Source of the DNA: Dicyema japonicum | Lineage: Eukaryota; Dicyemida; Rhombozoa; Dicyemidae | DNA: 64,000 nt | Direction: 5' to 3' | Assembly (NCBI GenBank): GCA_011109175.1 | Contig: RDEW01000019.1 | Location: 248,413-312,412, forward strand | Shown: one piece after another, positions 46,640-57,240 of the stretch | Layout: the number at the start of each line of letters is the position of its first letter | Position numbering within the stretch: position 1 is the first letter of the stretch | The notes under the pieces: generated by a model | What the model was told of the DNA's origin: nothing | Database searches by the model: none | The model's input: only the letters and a program-made list of their open reading frames with translations | Made by a program: the position numbers and the translations under genes

Positions 46640-47330
46640 AATAATCAACAACCTTCCTCGCCTGCCTGTTCGCCAGCCCCCTCAGGCATGTTCGATTCTG
46701 GTTGCTGAAACAACTCCGAGAGCGCCTTGTCAAATTGAACCCTCTGCCCATATGGCATCTCCAGGCTCTGCCTCCCATACTCCAGTGTCAGGCTCTCTAG
46801 GGTCCGCTTTAATACAGTGGACTGTAGTAGACCTGGAGCTTCCTATCTACCCCAACTGCTTCAGATAACCCTTGTGTGCTTTGTTGCAATTCCTTCCCAC
46901 GTCATTACTATTCGAATAACGACGACTTTGCAACCAAACATCTGCCCCATCTCGTTTGCAAGAAAGTCATACTTCGTTTTTTTCTCCACCTCCACAGTCT
47001 GCAAACGGTCTTGAGACGTGATGCCAACCTCTATGATAAGGACTTGGCCAGACTCTTATCGTGTACCACAATGTCCGGGTTATTGTGTTGAACAGCACCG
47101 AGGTACGGATAACACTGTTTTTCCGAAAGATGGTTTTCAACTCGTGAGGCTTCGAGTCCTTCTGTAATTAAGTGATCTCGAAGACCTCTATCAGATTTCT
47201 CATTTTCTCCTTGTGATCCAACGCAACTTCTCTGTGGGCGGGGTGGTTTGGGAAATAGGAATTGGAGAGGGGTGATGTATACCCTTTTCACAAGACACGT
47301 CGTGACTGTGTATTGTTGAGAGATGCACTG
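46640..47330 (-). mobile_element. R-A-type LINE, endonuclease end
   Basis: Minus-strand frames read NNPDIVVHDKSLAKSL, then EVGITSQD-like decay and RLKTVCRLWRWRKK, WGRCLVAKS and VLKRTLESLTLEYGRQSLE. The 'PD-(x)n-E-V-x-I-T-S' layout is the restriction-like endonuclease block seen at 52025-52105. The 3' part matches 17000-17600, including the duplicated CAATTCCTTCCCACGTC string. Confidence 0.6.
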
Positions 47331-47499
47331 CCTGCACAGGATAGCAAATCCCTTTCTATTTGTCGGATAAGGTCTTCAAGTGATGAGTGTACTAGTTTTT
47401 CCAGTTTCCCGAGATTACTAATATAGTGGCTGTTAAGGCCTGAATGTCCCGGATTCTTTGTTTGCTCGTCCAGGACAGATTGATTCCCCATGACGTACA

Positions 47500-49250
47500 G
47501 GCATAGCTGAGATGGCTCAATGATTTATTTGTACAACAATTTCAAAGCTGGAAAGGGGTTTTAATGCTACCGAAAATAGTTTTGATTATCCCTAGCTTTC
47601 TTGAGCAACTTCCAGAGACATCGTCGACGTGAGATGAAAAGGACATGTGTGTATCGAAGGTGATCCCCAAGATTTTCAGTTTCTTCGTGAAAGGTATTTT
47701 TGTCTGGTTGATAAATATATCCACTGTCATTTGTCCAAGTCGTTTGTCTGAGGTAAATAGGACGAAGAAGATATATCAAGCCGGTTATAATTTAGCCAAA
47801 TTTGAATCTTGTGAAGGTATTCTTGTAGTCTTTCTGATGCCATAGGGAGATCTGATCGCGGGATCCGATTAATGAATCATCAGCATTGATAGGGAGAATC
47901 GTCTTTATTATCTGGTTGTGGTAAATCGGACATGTATAAGTTAAATAAGGCGGGTGATAAAGGGAACCTTGTGGACACCGTTGGGTAGTAATCATGATAC
48001 TGATTTGGTCCCATCCATGTATAACTGGGCCCTTCTTTCATTGATGAAGTTAGAAATCCAAAGTTTTATATTGGGGTTGACGGAGAGGCCAAACAATTTC
48101 CGGTTAGGATTTTCCTTGAAACAGAGTCGAAGGCTTTCGTAAATCCATCGAGCAAACGACTTTTTTGAGGTGGCGAGATTTGTGTAAAGCCTTCAATGAT
48201 AAATTAGTTGAGGGAAGTTAGGTGGGTAGAAGTTGAATGACCCATTCTGAATCCATGTTGTGAGGATGAAAAAGGAAGGGACGAGGTTATAAGATTAAGA
48301 ATCACTTTTTCCAATAATTTTGAGTGCATAGTAAGAAATTGGTCGAAATGATGCAGGATTGTTTTTAGGCTTCCCAGGCTTAAGGAAGGGACCTTATATA
48401 GGACAGTTTCCAGATAGATGGAATTGTATTCATGTTTATTGAATAGCTAAAATCACTGTGATTGCATCAATAGGTCAAGGTGTTTTAGTAAACTACCAGG
48501 AATAAAATCTGGCCCACATGAGCGGAAGAATTCATCCTCTTCAAACCCTCACTGACATCTGAATGTGAGATGCAGTTAATCGGCTGGGTTCTCTTTGGTC
48601 TTATTGAGGATAAAAAAGGCCCATCTATTTTTCTGAAATTTTCGTGGCTTATGTTGGCGTAATATTTCATAAGCTGTAAGACTGTGCTGATCCGTCTGTT
48701 GTCTGTCAACGTTTCCTTTTGGGCTAAATTGTTTAATTTTTCTCCATATATCGTCTTAGCAGATTTCTGAAATGGAATACTAGTTTCTCCAATTTATTGG
48801 CTTCGGCTATTGAATGCTTTTAAATAATTCGTCATTGAGAGTTTTGTTTTATTTTTCTTTCCGGGAAGTAATGTTGAAAGTTGCGATTCCACTTGTAATT
48901 GGTATTCCAGATATTTCCGTGGTCCCATAGTTTATTAGTGATTGTAGTTTTGCTACGATGTCAGTAAATCGAATGTTATTTTTATAATGATGAGGAGACC
49001 CCCACCACGACGGTTCGAGTGGTCCAGGCAGATGCAGTGGTATCCTGGAAAATGTGGTGGGTAAGTCTGCTTTCTGAGGTAAAATCAGGTCAATATTCGG
49101 TTTTTTAATGAAAACCGTAGTTTGAGAATTTTGCTTTTGATTCCGTTGATGTTTATCTGCAGAACTTAGAGTGGGGCCTGGATTAAAGAACAATGTCAAC
49201 GACGAGAATTATCGAAAGCCCATTCAGCCGAGGGGATTAAGAAAGAGAAG
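47500..49250 (-). mobile_element. J-type LINE with APE endonuclease and RT
   Basis: Reading leftward from 49200, a decayed NPGP-ending motif (49173-49197) is followed by VLQINVNG-like text (ININGIKSKI), then RRGGGLLIII, the linker TLTDNRRISTVLQLMKYY, SSLRP-type text and a QHGFRMGHSTSTHLTSL block. Next come GFTKAFDSVSRK, STRFPLSPALFNLYMSDLP and, at 47730-47600, FTKKLKILGITFDTHMSFS. This is the order of an APE-type (Jockey/CR1-like) LINE ORF2. Frames change repeatedly. It is the most complete J copy in the window and lacks only its 3' end. Confidence 0.7.
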
Positions 49251-49367
49251 AGGCTATCGTCCGAAGAGTCCTTCTTCTGATAAGAGGTAGTTAATGGTCC
49301 TTTTACGCGGTGCATTAAGTGCACCCTGAGCGCCTCTAGAACTTTCATAACTGGTAGATCACATGAG

Positions 49368-49472
49368 GCCACGTTTATACTTTTTTAGTCCCAAAGGTCC
49401 TCCCCAATGACCGGTTTGAGACAAACCATAAATATATGGAGACCTTTGGGACTAAAAAAGTATAAACGTGGC
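49368..49472. repeat. Perfect 32-bp inverted repeat (hairpin)
   Basis: 49368-49399 and 49441-49472 are exact reverse complements over 32 bases (arm begins GCCACGTTTATACTTTTTTA), with a 41-base loop. The loop carries CCGGTTTGAGACAAACCATAAATA, related to the complement of 33018-33045. It may be the end-to-end product of two inverted repeat copies, or a MITE. Confidence 0.8.
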
Positions 49473-49499
49473 TTTATTTGTGAAAATATTTAGTGGGTT

Positions 49500-52460
49500 T
49501 GCCACCATTTCACATAATGAACTCCAAAATTATTATTATTTGTTGTTGTGGAGCATCTTTTTTCTCAGAATGAGATAGAAACATTACCAGATGACCTATC
49601 TACGAATGGATATGAAAGAGAAACCATCAATGACGTAGACATGGTGGAGTGCTTACATAACAGGGAATTTCGCATAATAATATGAGTTTTACAATCATAT
49701 CACTACGGGCGATGGCTGAATCGGTTGACCAAGATGACAAAGCTAAATGGATCTCACAAGTTGTTGGAACTGCCAAGTCGAGATTTTGAAGGTAAAAAAA
49801 TCGACTGGTAAAAAAAATCGTGGTAAAAAAATCGACTCCTGAGGCATGGTTTTTCACTGGTGTCACTTACCTTATCCCGAAGAAAGAGGTTTGTGATTCT
49901 ATGAAGGACCTTATACCGATCACGTGCATGTCTAACCTCTATAAATAGACAACAAAGTGGGCTGAGCAAATATATTGAAGCATTCGATCTAATCAGTGAT
50001 AACCAGTTAGGAACTCGTAGAATGTGCCAGGGCGCAAAGGAACAAGCCTTGGTCAACCAATGCATTAACAAACAGTCGGCCAATTTGCGCTCGACTTGGA
50101 TCGATGTAAAGAAAGCGTTCGATTCTGTGGATCACGGCTTTCTGTACGAAGTTTTAGAAAACTCTGGATTACCTATATAAATTATTACGTTTATAAAAAA
50201 AACTTAAAATGTTGACACTCCAACTAAAATTTGATGGAAAATTGCTTGGTGTGGTGAATTTTAGAAGGGGAATATTACAGGGAGATTCCTTATCTCCACA
50301 GTTATTTGTATTATTGATTGATCCGTTGAGTCGACTATTAAATGGTAAATACCCTAAAGTGACCATGGATGCTGAGGGAAATACTCTTACCTATGCTACT
50401 AACCACTTGTTGTTTATGGATGATCTTAAATAGACATCCTGAGGATGACACAATGCTAAGTAAACTCAATGCGCTACCTCGGGATAGCAATCGATGGGAA
50501 TGGTTCCTTCATGGAGGACATAAGACGAAGAAGGAAGAAGGCGCTTCAAGCACTCTTATGTACGAGAAAGTTGTTTGTAAGCCTGGAAACCTTCTTGTTC
50601 ATCTTCATGAGGATCATCCTACCGGAACTGCTATATGGATGCGAAGCATGGTTTTTCTCTTGCCAAAGAGAAAGAATAATGTTTCTCATGGAAAAAACCA
50701 GAAGGTCGGCAATAAAGTTGGCTTTAGGGAAAAGGCTCTGGATGCTCTCAGTACTGAAGAAAACATGATTCTAACTCCTGTTAAAAATATCGTAGAGAAA
50801 AGAATCAATGGGATCCGACGATAGAAGATAACTAAATGGAGTGTGGATACATCGAAAGTGTCCAGGCCGCATAGGCGGACACGTTTAAATATCCTAAAAA
50901 TAACTCCTTACTTACTTTGGAATAAATTTGGTTTGGTTGGTTTGGTTTGGACACAATGCTAAGAATGATTAACGAAGTTGGAAAATTTTTTGATGCGGCT
51001 GGACTGGAGCCTAATATCGACAAATCAGCCACAAATGTTGAATGCTTGGTTGAAAAAGCTGTTACTTGACGGTCTTGGAATATCGATATCTTGGCGTATT
51101 AGAAGACAAATATAGTAACGTCATGAAGATTAATGTGATGAAGTCTATTTATGCAGAAGTGGAATAGGATCGTGAACCTTACGAAGACTAAACAGAATAG
51201 TGTCAACTTTTTCAAGGCAATCAATGAGCATGCGACTTCTCTAAATAATTATATAGGACTCATTGAAATTGAACCTGATGAGTTTGAGGCAACTGACAAG
51301 TGCATACTTATAAATGCTCGGATTCACTGTAAACCTGCAAATAAAGATTGTATTTACAGCGGGATTTTCTTGGGAGAGGATTGACTTGTGTTGTATGTAA
51401 AAGTGAAAGAATACTTCTTCATTTTTACAATGAGCTGCAATACAAGGCTAACAAATGTTTGAGAAGAGCAGGGATCCTACGGGTCTTGAACGCAAAGAAA
51501 AATCATATGGCCACTATCGTAGGATTCCTAGCTGGAAAATACTGCTTAGACACATGCGACTTAAATCTAAAAAAACTAAAGGATGTACAACAGAAGGATC
51601 TGTTAAAAAATGAAAAGAAAACCTATGCATGCTATGATGTTCAATTCAACAGAAGATCAGAATGTCGATATCAAACAATCTAGCCAATGGTCAATCGCCG
51701 GGAACAACTCTCCAAGGACCAAGGGATTGCTATGCTATGTCCAGGATCGGAATGTTTTCTTCGAAGAAAATGGCGCAAAATGCAGTCATTGCAATTCAGC
51801 GAAAAAAACAGTGGATCATCTGCGACAAGGTGTGGAAGAATGCTCAATAGTGACTACCTACGTCGTCATAACAAAGTCGTCAGGTGCATACACTTACACC
51901 TGTACAGGCAGTATGGAATAAAAATCGAAAGACTAAAGACTCATTCAGTACAATCAACGGTTGTAACTGAATTTGTGGAAATTCGCGTTGACACAACAAT
52001 AGCTACGGACACGGGAATAGAGAGTAACAAGCCGGATATTTTTGTGTATGACAAAATCAAGAACACAATAACGCTAATAGAAGTGGGAATAACCTCCCAA
52101 GATTCGTGAAACATGTAGAAGTTGAGAAAGGCGCAAGTACGATCTTCTCGCAGATTAGGTGGGGATAATACACAAAGCAAAAGTATACGTGGTCCCAGTA
52201 GTCATCACTAGGGATGGAGTCGTAAGCAAATTTTATAAACACCACCTGAGCCACTTAAATTTGGAATGCTTTGTAGGAGCCTACATGCAGACGGTAACGA
52301 TCAAACAAACGATGGAAAGCGTTTTGACCCCAAGCTTACAATCTTAAGTAAGTCCAGCACAAACTGCGCTATAGGGTTCCTCACTCACTTTTAGTTTTTC
52401 AATACACTGAATGACTTGTCATGATCGCATCCACCTGTGTAAGGCCTCTCCAAAATTATT
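49500..52460 (+). mobile_element. R-A LINE copy (RT, zinc finger, RLE, 3' UTR)
   Basis: Plus-strand blocks in order: LIPKKEVCDSMKDLIPIT (RT start), RMCQGAKEQALVNQCI, IDVKKAFDSVDHGFLYEVL, RGILQGDSLSPQLFVLL, LSRLLNGKYPKV and FMDDLK (50430). The 50461-50949 insertion follows. Then come FFDAAGLEPNIDKSATN, IGLIEIEPDEFEATDKC, FLGED, SERILLHFYNE, RAGILR, the CCHC finger CSHCNSAKKTVDHL...C (about 51780) and DSDYLRRHN-like text. The restriction-like endonuclease is KPDIFVYDK-(x)n-TLIEVGITSQD (about 52030-52105). A 3' UTR block at 52330-52450 is shared with 29640-29740. Frameshifts at about 49950, 50180 and 51390 show decay. Domain order and RLE motif place it in the R2-like (RLE-bearing) LINE group. 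Confidence 0.82.
50461..50949 (+). mobile_element. LINE 3' fragment nested in the R-A copy
   Basis: The insert carries a C-terminal RT segment of another LINE type (MRYLGIAIDGNGSF, ILPELLYGCEAWFFS, MEKTRRSAIKLALG) and ends in TTGGTTTGGTTGGTTTGG repeats. GACACAATGCTAAG occurs on both sides (50447-50460 and 50950-50963). Removing the insert restores the R-A frame across the site (HPEDDTMLRMINEVGKFF). Confidence 0.8.
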
Positions 52461-52499
52461 ATTATTCAATAACCCCGAAAAGGGAAACACCAAGAAAGA

Positions 52500-52912
52500 A
52501 GGAGTAAACCAATTAATTAAGTGATCCCGATACGCCTCAACAGGATCGAAAGGTTTTTCCTATGTTCTTCCAGAGTGCCCACGGCTTTCCTGTATAGACG
52601 ACGATCATCTTTCATTAGAGTTTGAAGAGAGGTGGGTTTTTCCCCAAATTACGTGATTTGTTAGACGTGCAAGTTTGCCTGTTAGGGAGTTGATCTTGTA
52701 TGAATTGGATGTTGAAGCTCGATAGGGCCATGAGGCACAAGCATACACTACCGTCGGTTTTAGAAGTTGATTGTGCAAGACGACAGTGCATTCCCGTGAC
52801 GGCCTGAATTTTAAGAGCTTCATTATATTCAGTTTACTGAGACCCTTTGTAATACCGTTCTTCACATGTTGAGAAAATGTCATCAAAGGGTCGAAGGTCA
52901 CTCCCAGAATAG
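52500..52912 (-). mobile_element. J-type LINE, RT C-terminus and 3' end
   Basis: The minus-strand frame runs from TFDPLMTFSQHVKN through LHNQLLKPTVVYACASWPY to LARLTNHVIWGK. After a shift comes the J C-terminal peptide: KAVGTLEEHRKNLSILLRRI, then GIT-stop. It links the RT body directly to the C-terminal peptide seen alone elsewhere. Confidence 0.75.
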
Positions 52913-53149
52913 TTGGATGAATCTGTAAAGGTAAAAGTCTCCATAAATGTTCAAATCCAGTGTATATTTTTCTTTTCTGTCTGTGTACAGATGGTATACG
53001 TTGATTTATCCCTGGATATGGAGAGACGATTCAAATTCAACCAGGCTCCCAGATCGTCAATATTTATCAAGATCATATTTTTATATTTAAAATTACAAAA
53101 GGGTTTTTTATTTTTCAAATATAATAATATTTTACAAAAGAAGGCTTTC

Positions 53150-53400
53150 AGAGTCACGGAGCGGTGGATTGTGGGAGACACAGAACCGGACCGACTACTC
53201 TGGAGGCCCTCATAAAACTAAACTCCGGCATGCGGGAAGGTGGCCCTGCAAATACAGTCACCCGCCCAGTACGAGCTTGTGTGGGCACGAGGGAGGAGCA
53301 CCGGGAAAGGATGAGGATTTTGGTGGAACGCATCGGGATCACGTGATAGTTAGTTTGGTTTAACCGTGGTCTTGGGTGTTAAATAAATAAAATAAATAAT
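53150..53400 (+). mobile_element. J-type LINE 3' end
   Basis: Plus-strand frame: ERWIVGDTEPDR, shift, LEALIKLNSGMREGGPANT, VTRPVRACVGTREEHRERMR, ILVERIGIT-stop (stop at 53344-53346). Then the tail TTAGTTTGGTTTAACCGTGG, then AAATAAATAAAATAAAT. It is the best-preserved copy of this terminal segment and defines the family end. Confidence 0.75.
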
Positions 53401-53439
53401 TGCACTTTATGTAGTGGCAGACTCGAATTCGTCCAACAA

Positions 53440-53880
53440 GGTTGATGTCAAAATAATTGTGTTATGGTCAGATGGAAGATCATAATAGACTTCCCATGAT
53501 ACGGACGTGGAAAATTAGGGAAACAAAGTGTGAGATCTGGGGAGATGTTGAAATCTCCAGACGGATACCACATTTGGTGTGGATTGTTAAAAACAAAAAA
53601 ATCCATAATCAATTGTTCTCCACTTGGATCGGAAGGCTGATAACGGCCAGGAGGGGTCTTTTGCATTTAAATCTCCACAGGGTTCTACTCTATGTCACCA
53701 GACATAATGATTATAAGGGAACGATGACTACTCGTCGGCTCATTGGTCACCATCTGAACCTCTTAAAATCCTATAGGGAAAAGGAGTGGATCTTTTCGTT
53801 ATGTAACGCATTTAAACGACACCGTTATCCACGTCGTCACTCTAATTCCTCATGTTCAGTAAATAAGACAATTTAGATGT
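53440..53880 (-). mobile_element. LINE APE-endonuclease fragment
   Basis: The minus-strand frame contains DPSGEQLIMDFFVFNNPHQM and then SPDLTLCFPN. This is the 'N-x-G--L--F---N---LN' and 'S--DLT' region late in Jockey/R1-type endonucleases. The 139-codon plus-strand frame over the same interval is its antisense. Confidence 0.45.
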
Positions 53881-54199
53881 CAGCAACTTGTATTTTCTGC
53901 TTTCTATGCAATTTTATCAATTGTTACCCAATCAAAAACAAGTAACCTCTCACCAAACATAACTCTAAAATTAGGTGTGATTTTGTATAAATCAATAACC
54001 ACACTATTTTTATTGCGATTGACACAATAGTCATTAAATTATCTAATCTCTGTCGTCAATTCAAGGTTATTGATTAAACCGTTCATTTTGGAGGAAAGTG
54101 ACAATTCATAGCAATCATTATTATGCCTATCAAATACAACCAAGTTAAAACAGAAATAATAAATAAAAATCAAAAATTTATTTTATAAATCCTACAAAA

Positions 54200-55143
54200 T
54201 CATCGTCTACTTCTTTTACTGGCCGAATCCGAACCACCGTAAGACCGTTTTTTTGTGTCAGCAAATTCAGCCTTAAGTTTGATGATGTCAATCTCATCCA
54301 ATAAACAGGGACCCATCAGTCGATAACCAAAGACCATTGGAGAAGCCAAACTTACGGTTGGGTTAATACCACATTTCTGAGGAAAACAAACATCATTTTT
54401 TAACAAACAATCACTGCCTTTCTTAACATTCTCCTTCACTATTTGTGGGGGCTTATATGCCTCCACACTCTTCCGTAGAAACGTGTTAGGGATACAAGTG
54501 GTCTTAACCACTTTCACTCCACATAGCTTGCACTTTCCTTCCCCCTCACACATTGAATTTACACCTAACAAATTACACACATAACATACAGGTACCACAC
54601 ACTGACTCGGAACAGCAGGAAAGAATGAAGGCATTCACACTCAATCCCTGGCACACGGGACAGAACAAATCCTCTTCAAACTTCTTATGGCTTGAATTCT
54701 CGTTCTCCTTTACTGGTAAATCCATAGAATATACAATTTTCACGTGTTTCTTAGGTGGGTCATCTCTTATAGGTTCTGCAGAGAGAGGAACCTTGCTTTT
54801 AGCTTTAATGGAGTAATGGCGAGTGAATGTGGAGGGTCTACTGATATTATATGCTGGAAACCTGTCGTTATTCACATAAATGGGGATTCTGGAGATTAAA
54901 AGTCTTGTATTCTTTGGAATCAAGAAGTTATTATCATCGTAGACTAGAAATGGTCAAATATTAGGTATTACCAAGTCCTGAGTCCTCGTTCGTCACAAAA
55001 ATGTCAAATTCCCCAGAACGCGATTGTGTCGTATTCTTTTCTATTACAGAGTTCTTGAAGTCTTTAAGAGGTATGCAATCCCCAACAAATCGTATTGTCT
55101 GGTATTCAGTTACACTTTTTAGTCTGTAATGAACAGCTGACAT
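54200..55143 (-). CDS. RBBP6: RBBP6/Mpe1-like DWNN-RING protein, compact
   Basis: Three exons (54972-55143, 54590-54943, 54200-54564), with 28- and 25-nt introns, give 296 residues. Residues 1-77 are a DWNN ubiquitin-like domain (SAVHYRLKSVTEYQTIRFVG, IPLKDFKNSVIE, FLIPKNTRLLISRIP), diagnostic of the RBBP6/Mpe1/Snama family. From about residue 150 a RING or U-box-like finger follows (FCPVCQGLS, SCCSESVCGTCV, CKLCG, then TFLRKSVEAYK). Family members act in pre-mRNA 3'-end cleavage and polyadenylation and as E3 ligases. The CCHC zinc knuckle normally placed between the two domains is not visible, and the protein is far shorter than vertebrate RBBP6. It ends in a basic KRSRR tail, a possible nuclear signal. 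Intron 2 lies inside the finger. Confidence 0.92.
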
Positions 55144-55317
55144 TTAACACAACAACAAATAACAAAAAAAGTAAAGGGTAATTAATTTATTTTAAAAATA
55201 ATAATTTAATTATAGTTTAGTAAATTTATTAAAAATTGCATTTATTTTTAAAATTGGATTTATTTATTCAAAAATTATTATTCAAAAATAAGATCGAAAC
55301 TCTTTTCCTTTCCTTCC
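55144..55317. other. AT-rich spacer
   Basis: Upstream of the RBBP6-like gene; long A/T runs. It must include that gene's promoter, but I see no defined element. Confidence 0.4.
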
Positions 55318-55690
55318 GATGGCGTCACTGGATCCACCTTACTGAGGAGGCGACCAATGCCTTGCCGGCATCAAGAGGATCCAACAATTCTTCCCCGGGT
55401 ACAACCTGATGACAAGTTCTGGAATGCTGGAACGAGTCTGGATTGAGGTGTTAGTTAGTTTGGTTACCCTTGGTCTTTGGAAATAATTTTAATTTAATTT
55501 TAAGATCGAAAGTTGAGTGGCGCCATGTGGCTAATTGATTAAAAAATTTTCTACGCCCAATGCCTGGCTCGCATTCAAAAGGGCTGTTTCATGCGGTTTT
55601 TAGTGGCGGCTCTCAATGTCATTCATGCATGAAAAAGAACCATTTGATCTCCCCTATCCATTAAATTATATCTTTGGTGTGGTTTTGCGA
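55318..55690 (+). repeat. Two SINE-B copies in tandem
   Basis: The first (55318-55500) has ACTGGATCCACCTTACTGAG, GACCAATGCCTTGCCGGCAT and GATCCAACAATTC. It ends TTAGTTAGTTTGGTTACCCT then TGGTCTTTGG, the same tail as the J LINE at 53345-53375. The second (55515-55690) restarts with GCGCCATGTGGCTAATTG and includes CCCAATGCCTGGCTCGCATT and CTCCCCTATCCATTA. Confidence 0.6.
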
Positions 55691-56460
55691 AATTTTTCCT
55701 GTTTTTTTGTACTCCGTAAAGATCAGGTCAGACTCCAAAATATTGTGAGGGACGAAATTTCATTCTCAAGTATCAGGTAGCGTCTACTCTTTTTGAAAGA
55801 GACGACTCCCTAGAACAGACATCCATCTAACTATTTTCATCCTGTCAATACATTGTCATATTTCTTCTCAGGATTCATTTCCCCTTCTAATACCTCCAAC
55901 CTAATTCCATCTGCTGATTTAAACGGCAAACACTCATACTCGCTGCACTCTCAAAAACCAACAGTAGTGGTGGATACATTCTGTCAATTCAGATGACATG
56001 GAGATTCTCTAAAACCCAAATAGGCGTACAAAGGCCAAGACTTACATATGTACTCGACCGTTGCCTTAGGGAGTTAGTTGTATAGGAGAACTAAACATTC
56101 ATGTGACGGTCTCTACAAGGTCGAAAATAACGCTTTTATGCAATTCAGTTTGAGAAAACCTCTAGCCAGAGCCTGCTAACTTGGTAGGGAAGGCAATAGC
56201 AATGGACCGTAGTTACTTCAAATATTTAAGGGTGAGATAGGCTTTTTATACTGCATAACATCAAAATCTTCCTTCAATCTTTGATTGGTGGAGGAAATAC
56301 TATTGAAAGATTGGAAGAGATTGACAGTCAGTTCAACCCCACCAGGTTTCAAGATTCGTAAGTTAGAAGTTTGTTGTGGTTTCTTTTGTGGAACTACTAC
56401 AGCATCCAATGACCCATCATCAGCGTAAATCGACAGCAAGGAATTATTGCTTGGTATAAG
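55691..56460 (-). mobile_element. APE-type LINE reverse transcriptase fragment
   Basis: At 56430-56230 the minus strand gives LLSIYADDGSLDAV (the Y-x-DD active-site block), VELTVN, SISSTNQRLKEDFD. The left part decays, with CTRESSLSKR-like text near 55810. Family within the APE-type group is uncertain. Confidence 0.55.
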
Positions 56461-56699
56461 TTAGGAGAGCGGAGATCCTTGGAAAACTAGATTTTAATCT
56501 CAAGGGCTCAGGGCCCACTTGTCTTCCGAAATCTTCCACGTTCATGTTAAGAACAGATGAGACGGGTCTTGATTCTCCTCGATTTCTCCAAAGCGTAGAT
56601 GAATGTAAATTTATTACGGTCTATCTATCAAAGTCAAGGTCGTAGATCTTTCTGGAATGTCAAAATCGTTAGCTGGAATAGTACACTGAGACCTCTCTC

Positions 56700-57240
56700 A
56701 ACTAAGCAAGCTGCCGTTCCCAGATTCCTTTAACCAAGTGTGGTGATGTTGAACCTAACCCTGGACCCGTGACATTTCACCGAACGTTGAAGATACTCCA
56801 ATTGAACATCATCGGTCTTTCCAAAAAATATTTTGATTTATGCAACTTTTTGCAAATTATTGTGTGGACATTACCCTTATCAAAAACTAAACTTACAACG
56901 AAATCAAAACTCTTCATTTCGAGAACTATTCTGTATTACGTTCCAACAGCACCTCCAGATCAGCTGGGGGTGGTTTACTTATTCCTGTACACATTTCTAT
57001 TCCTTTTGCTGATTCTTCAACTTTTATTAAATCTCTCATATCTGAGGACCCTCATATTGAAATTTCATCCTTCCATGTCAATATCAACAGCTCATGTTTC
57101 ACTATTGTCATAAATACCACCGATTTCTCCGTGTCTTCCTAGCTATATCCGAACTTACTTCCACTTTTTTCTATTGAAAACTTAACCTGATAAACGTGGA
57201 GTGCAAATTAGAGGACTTTGATATTCTAAATAATCCTGTT
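56700..57240 (+). mobile_element. J-type LINE endonuclease start with 2A-like motif
   Basis: The frame from 56709 reads ASCRSQIPLTK and then CGDVEPNPGP (56739-56768), matching the 2A consensus D-V/I-E-x-N-P-G-P. About ten codons later comes LKILQLNIIGLSKKYFDLCN, the start of an APE-type endonuclease (usual form L-ILQ-N-NG-------L). The following frame (to 57113) continues as decayed endonuclease sequence. Two-A motifs at this position are known from some CR1- and trypanosome-type LINEs. Confidence 0.75.

Noticed and set aside
49791-49836. Three short repeats of GGTAAAAAAATCGAC
   Set aside because: Too short and imperfect for a CRISPR or satellite; a local slippage event within a decayed LINE.
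50369-50824. 151-codon plus-strand open frame
   Set aside because: It crosses the insertion point of the nested LINE; the true coding frame of the insert is another one (MRYLGIAIDG...).
53457-53876. 139-codon plus-strand open frame
   Set aside because: The opposite strand reads as an APE endonuclease segment (DPSGEQL..., SPDLTL), so this frame is its antisense shadow.
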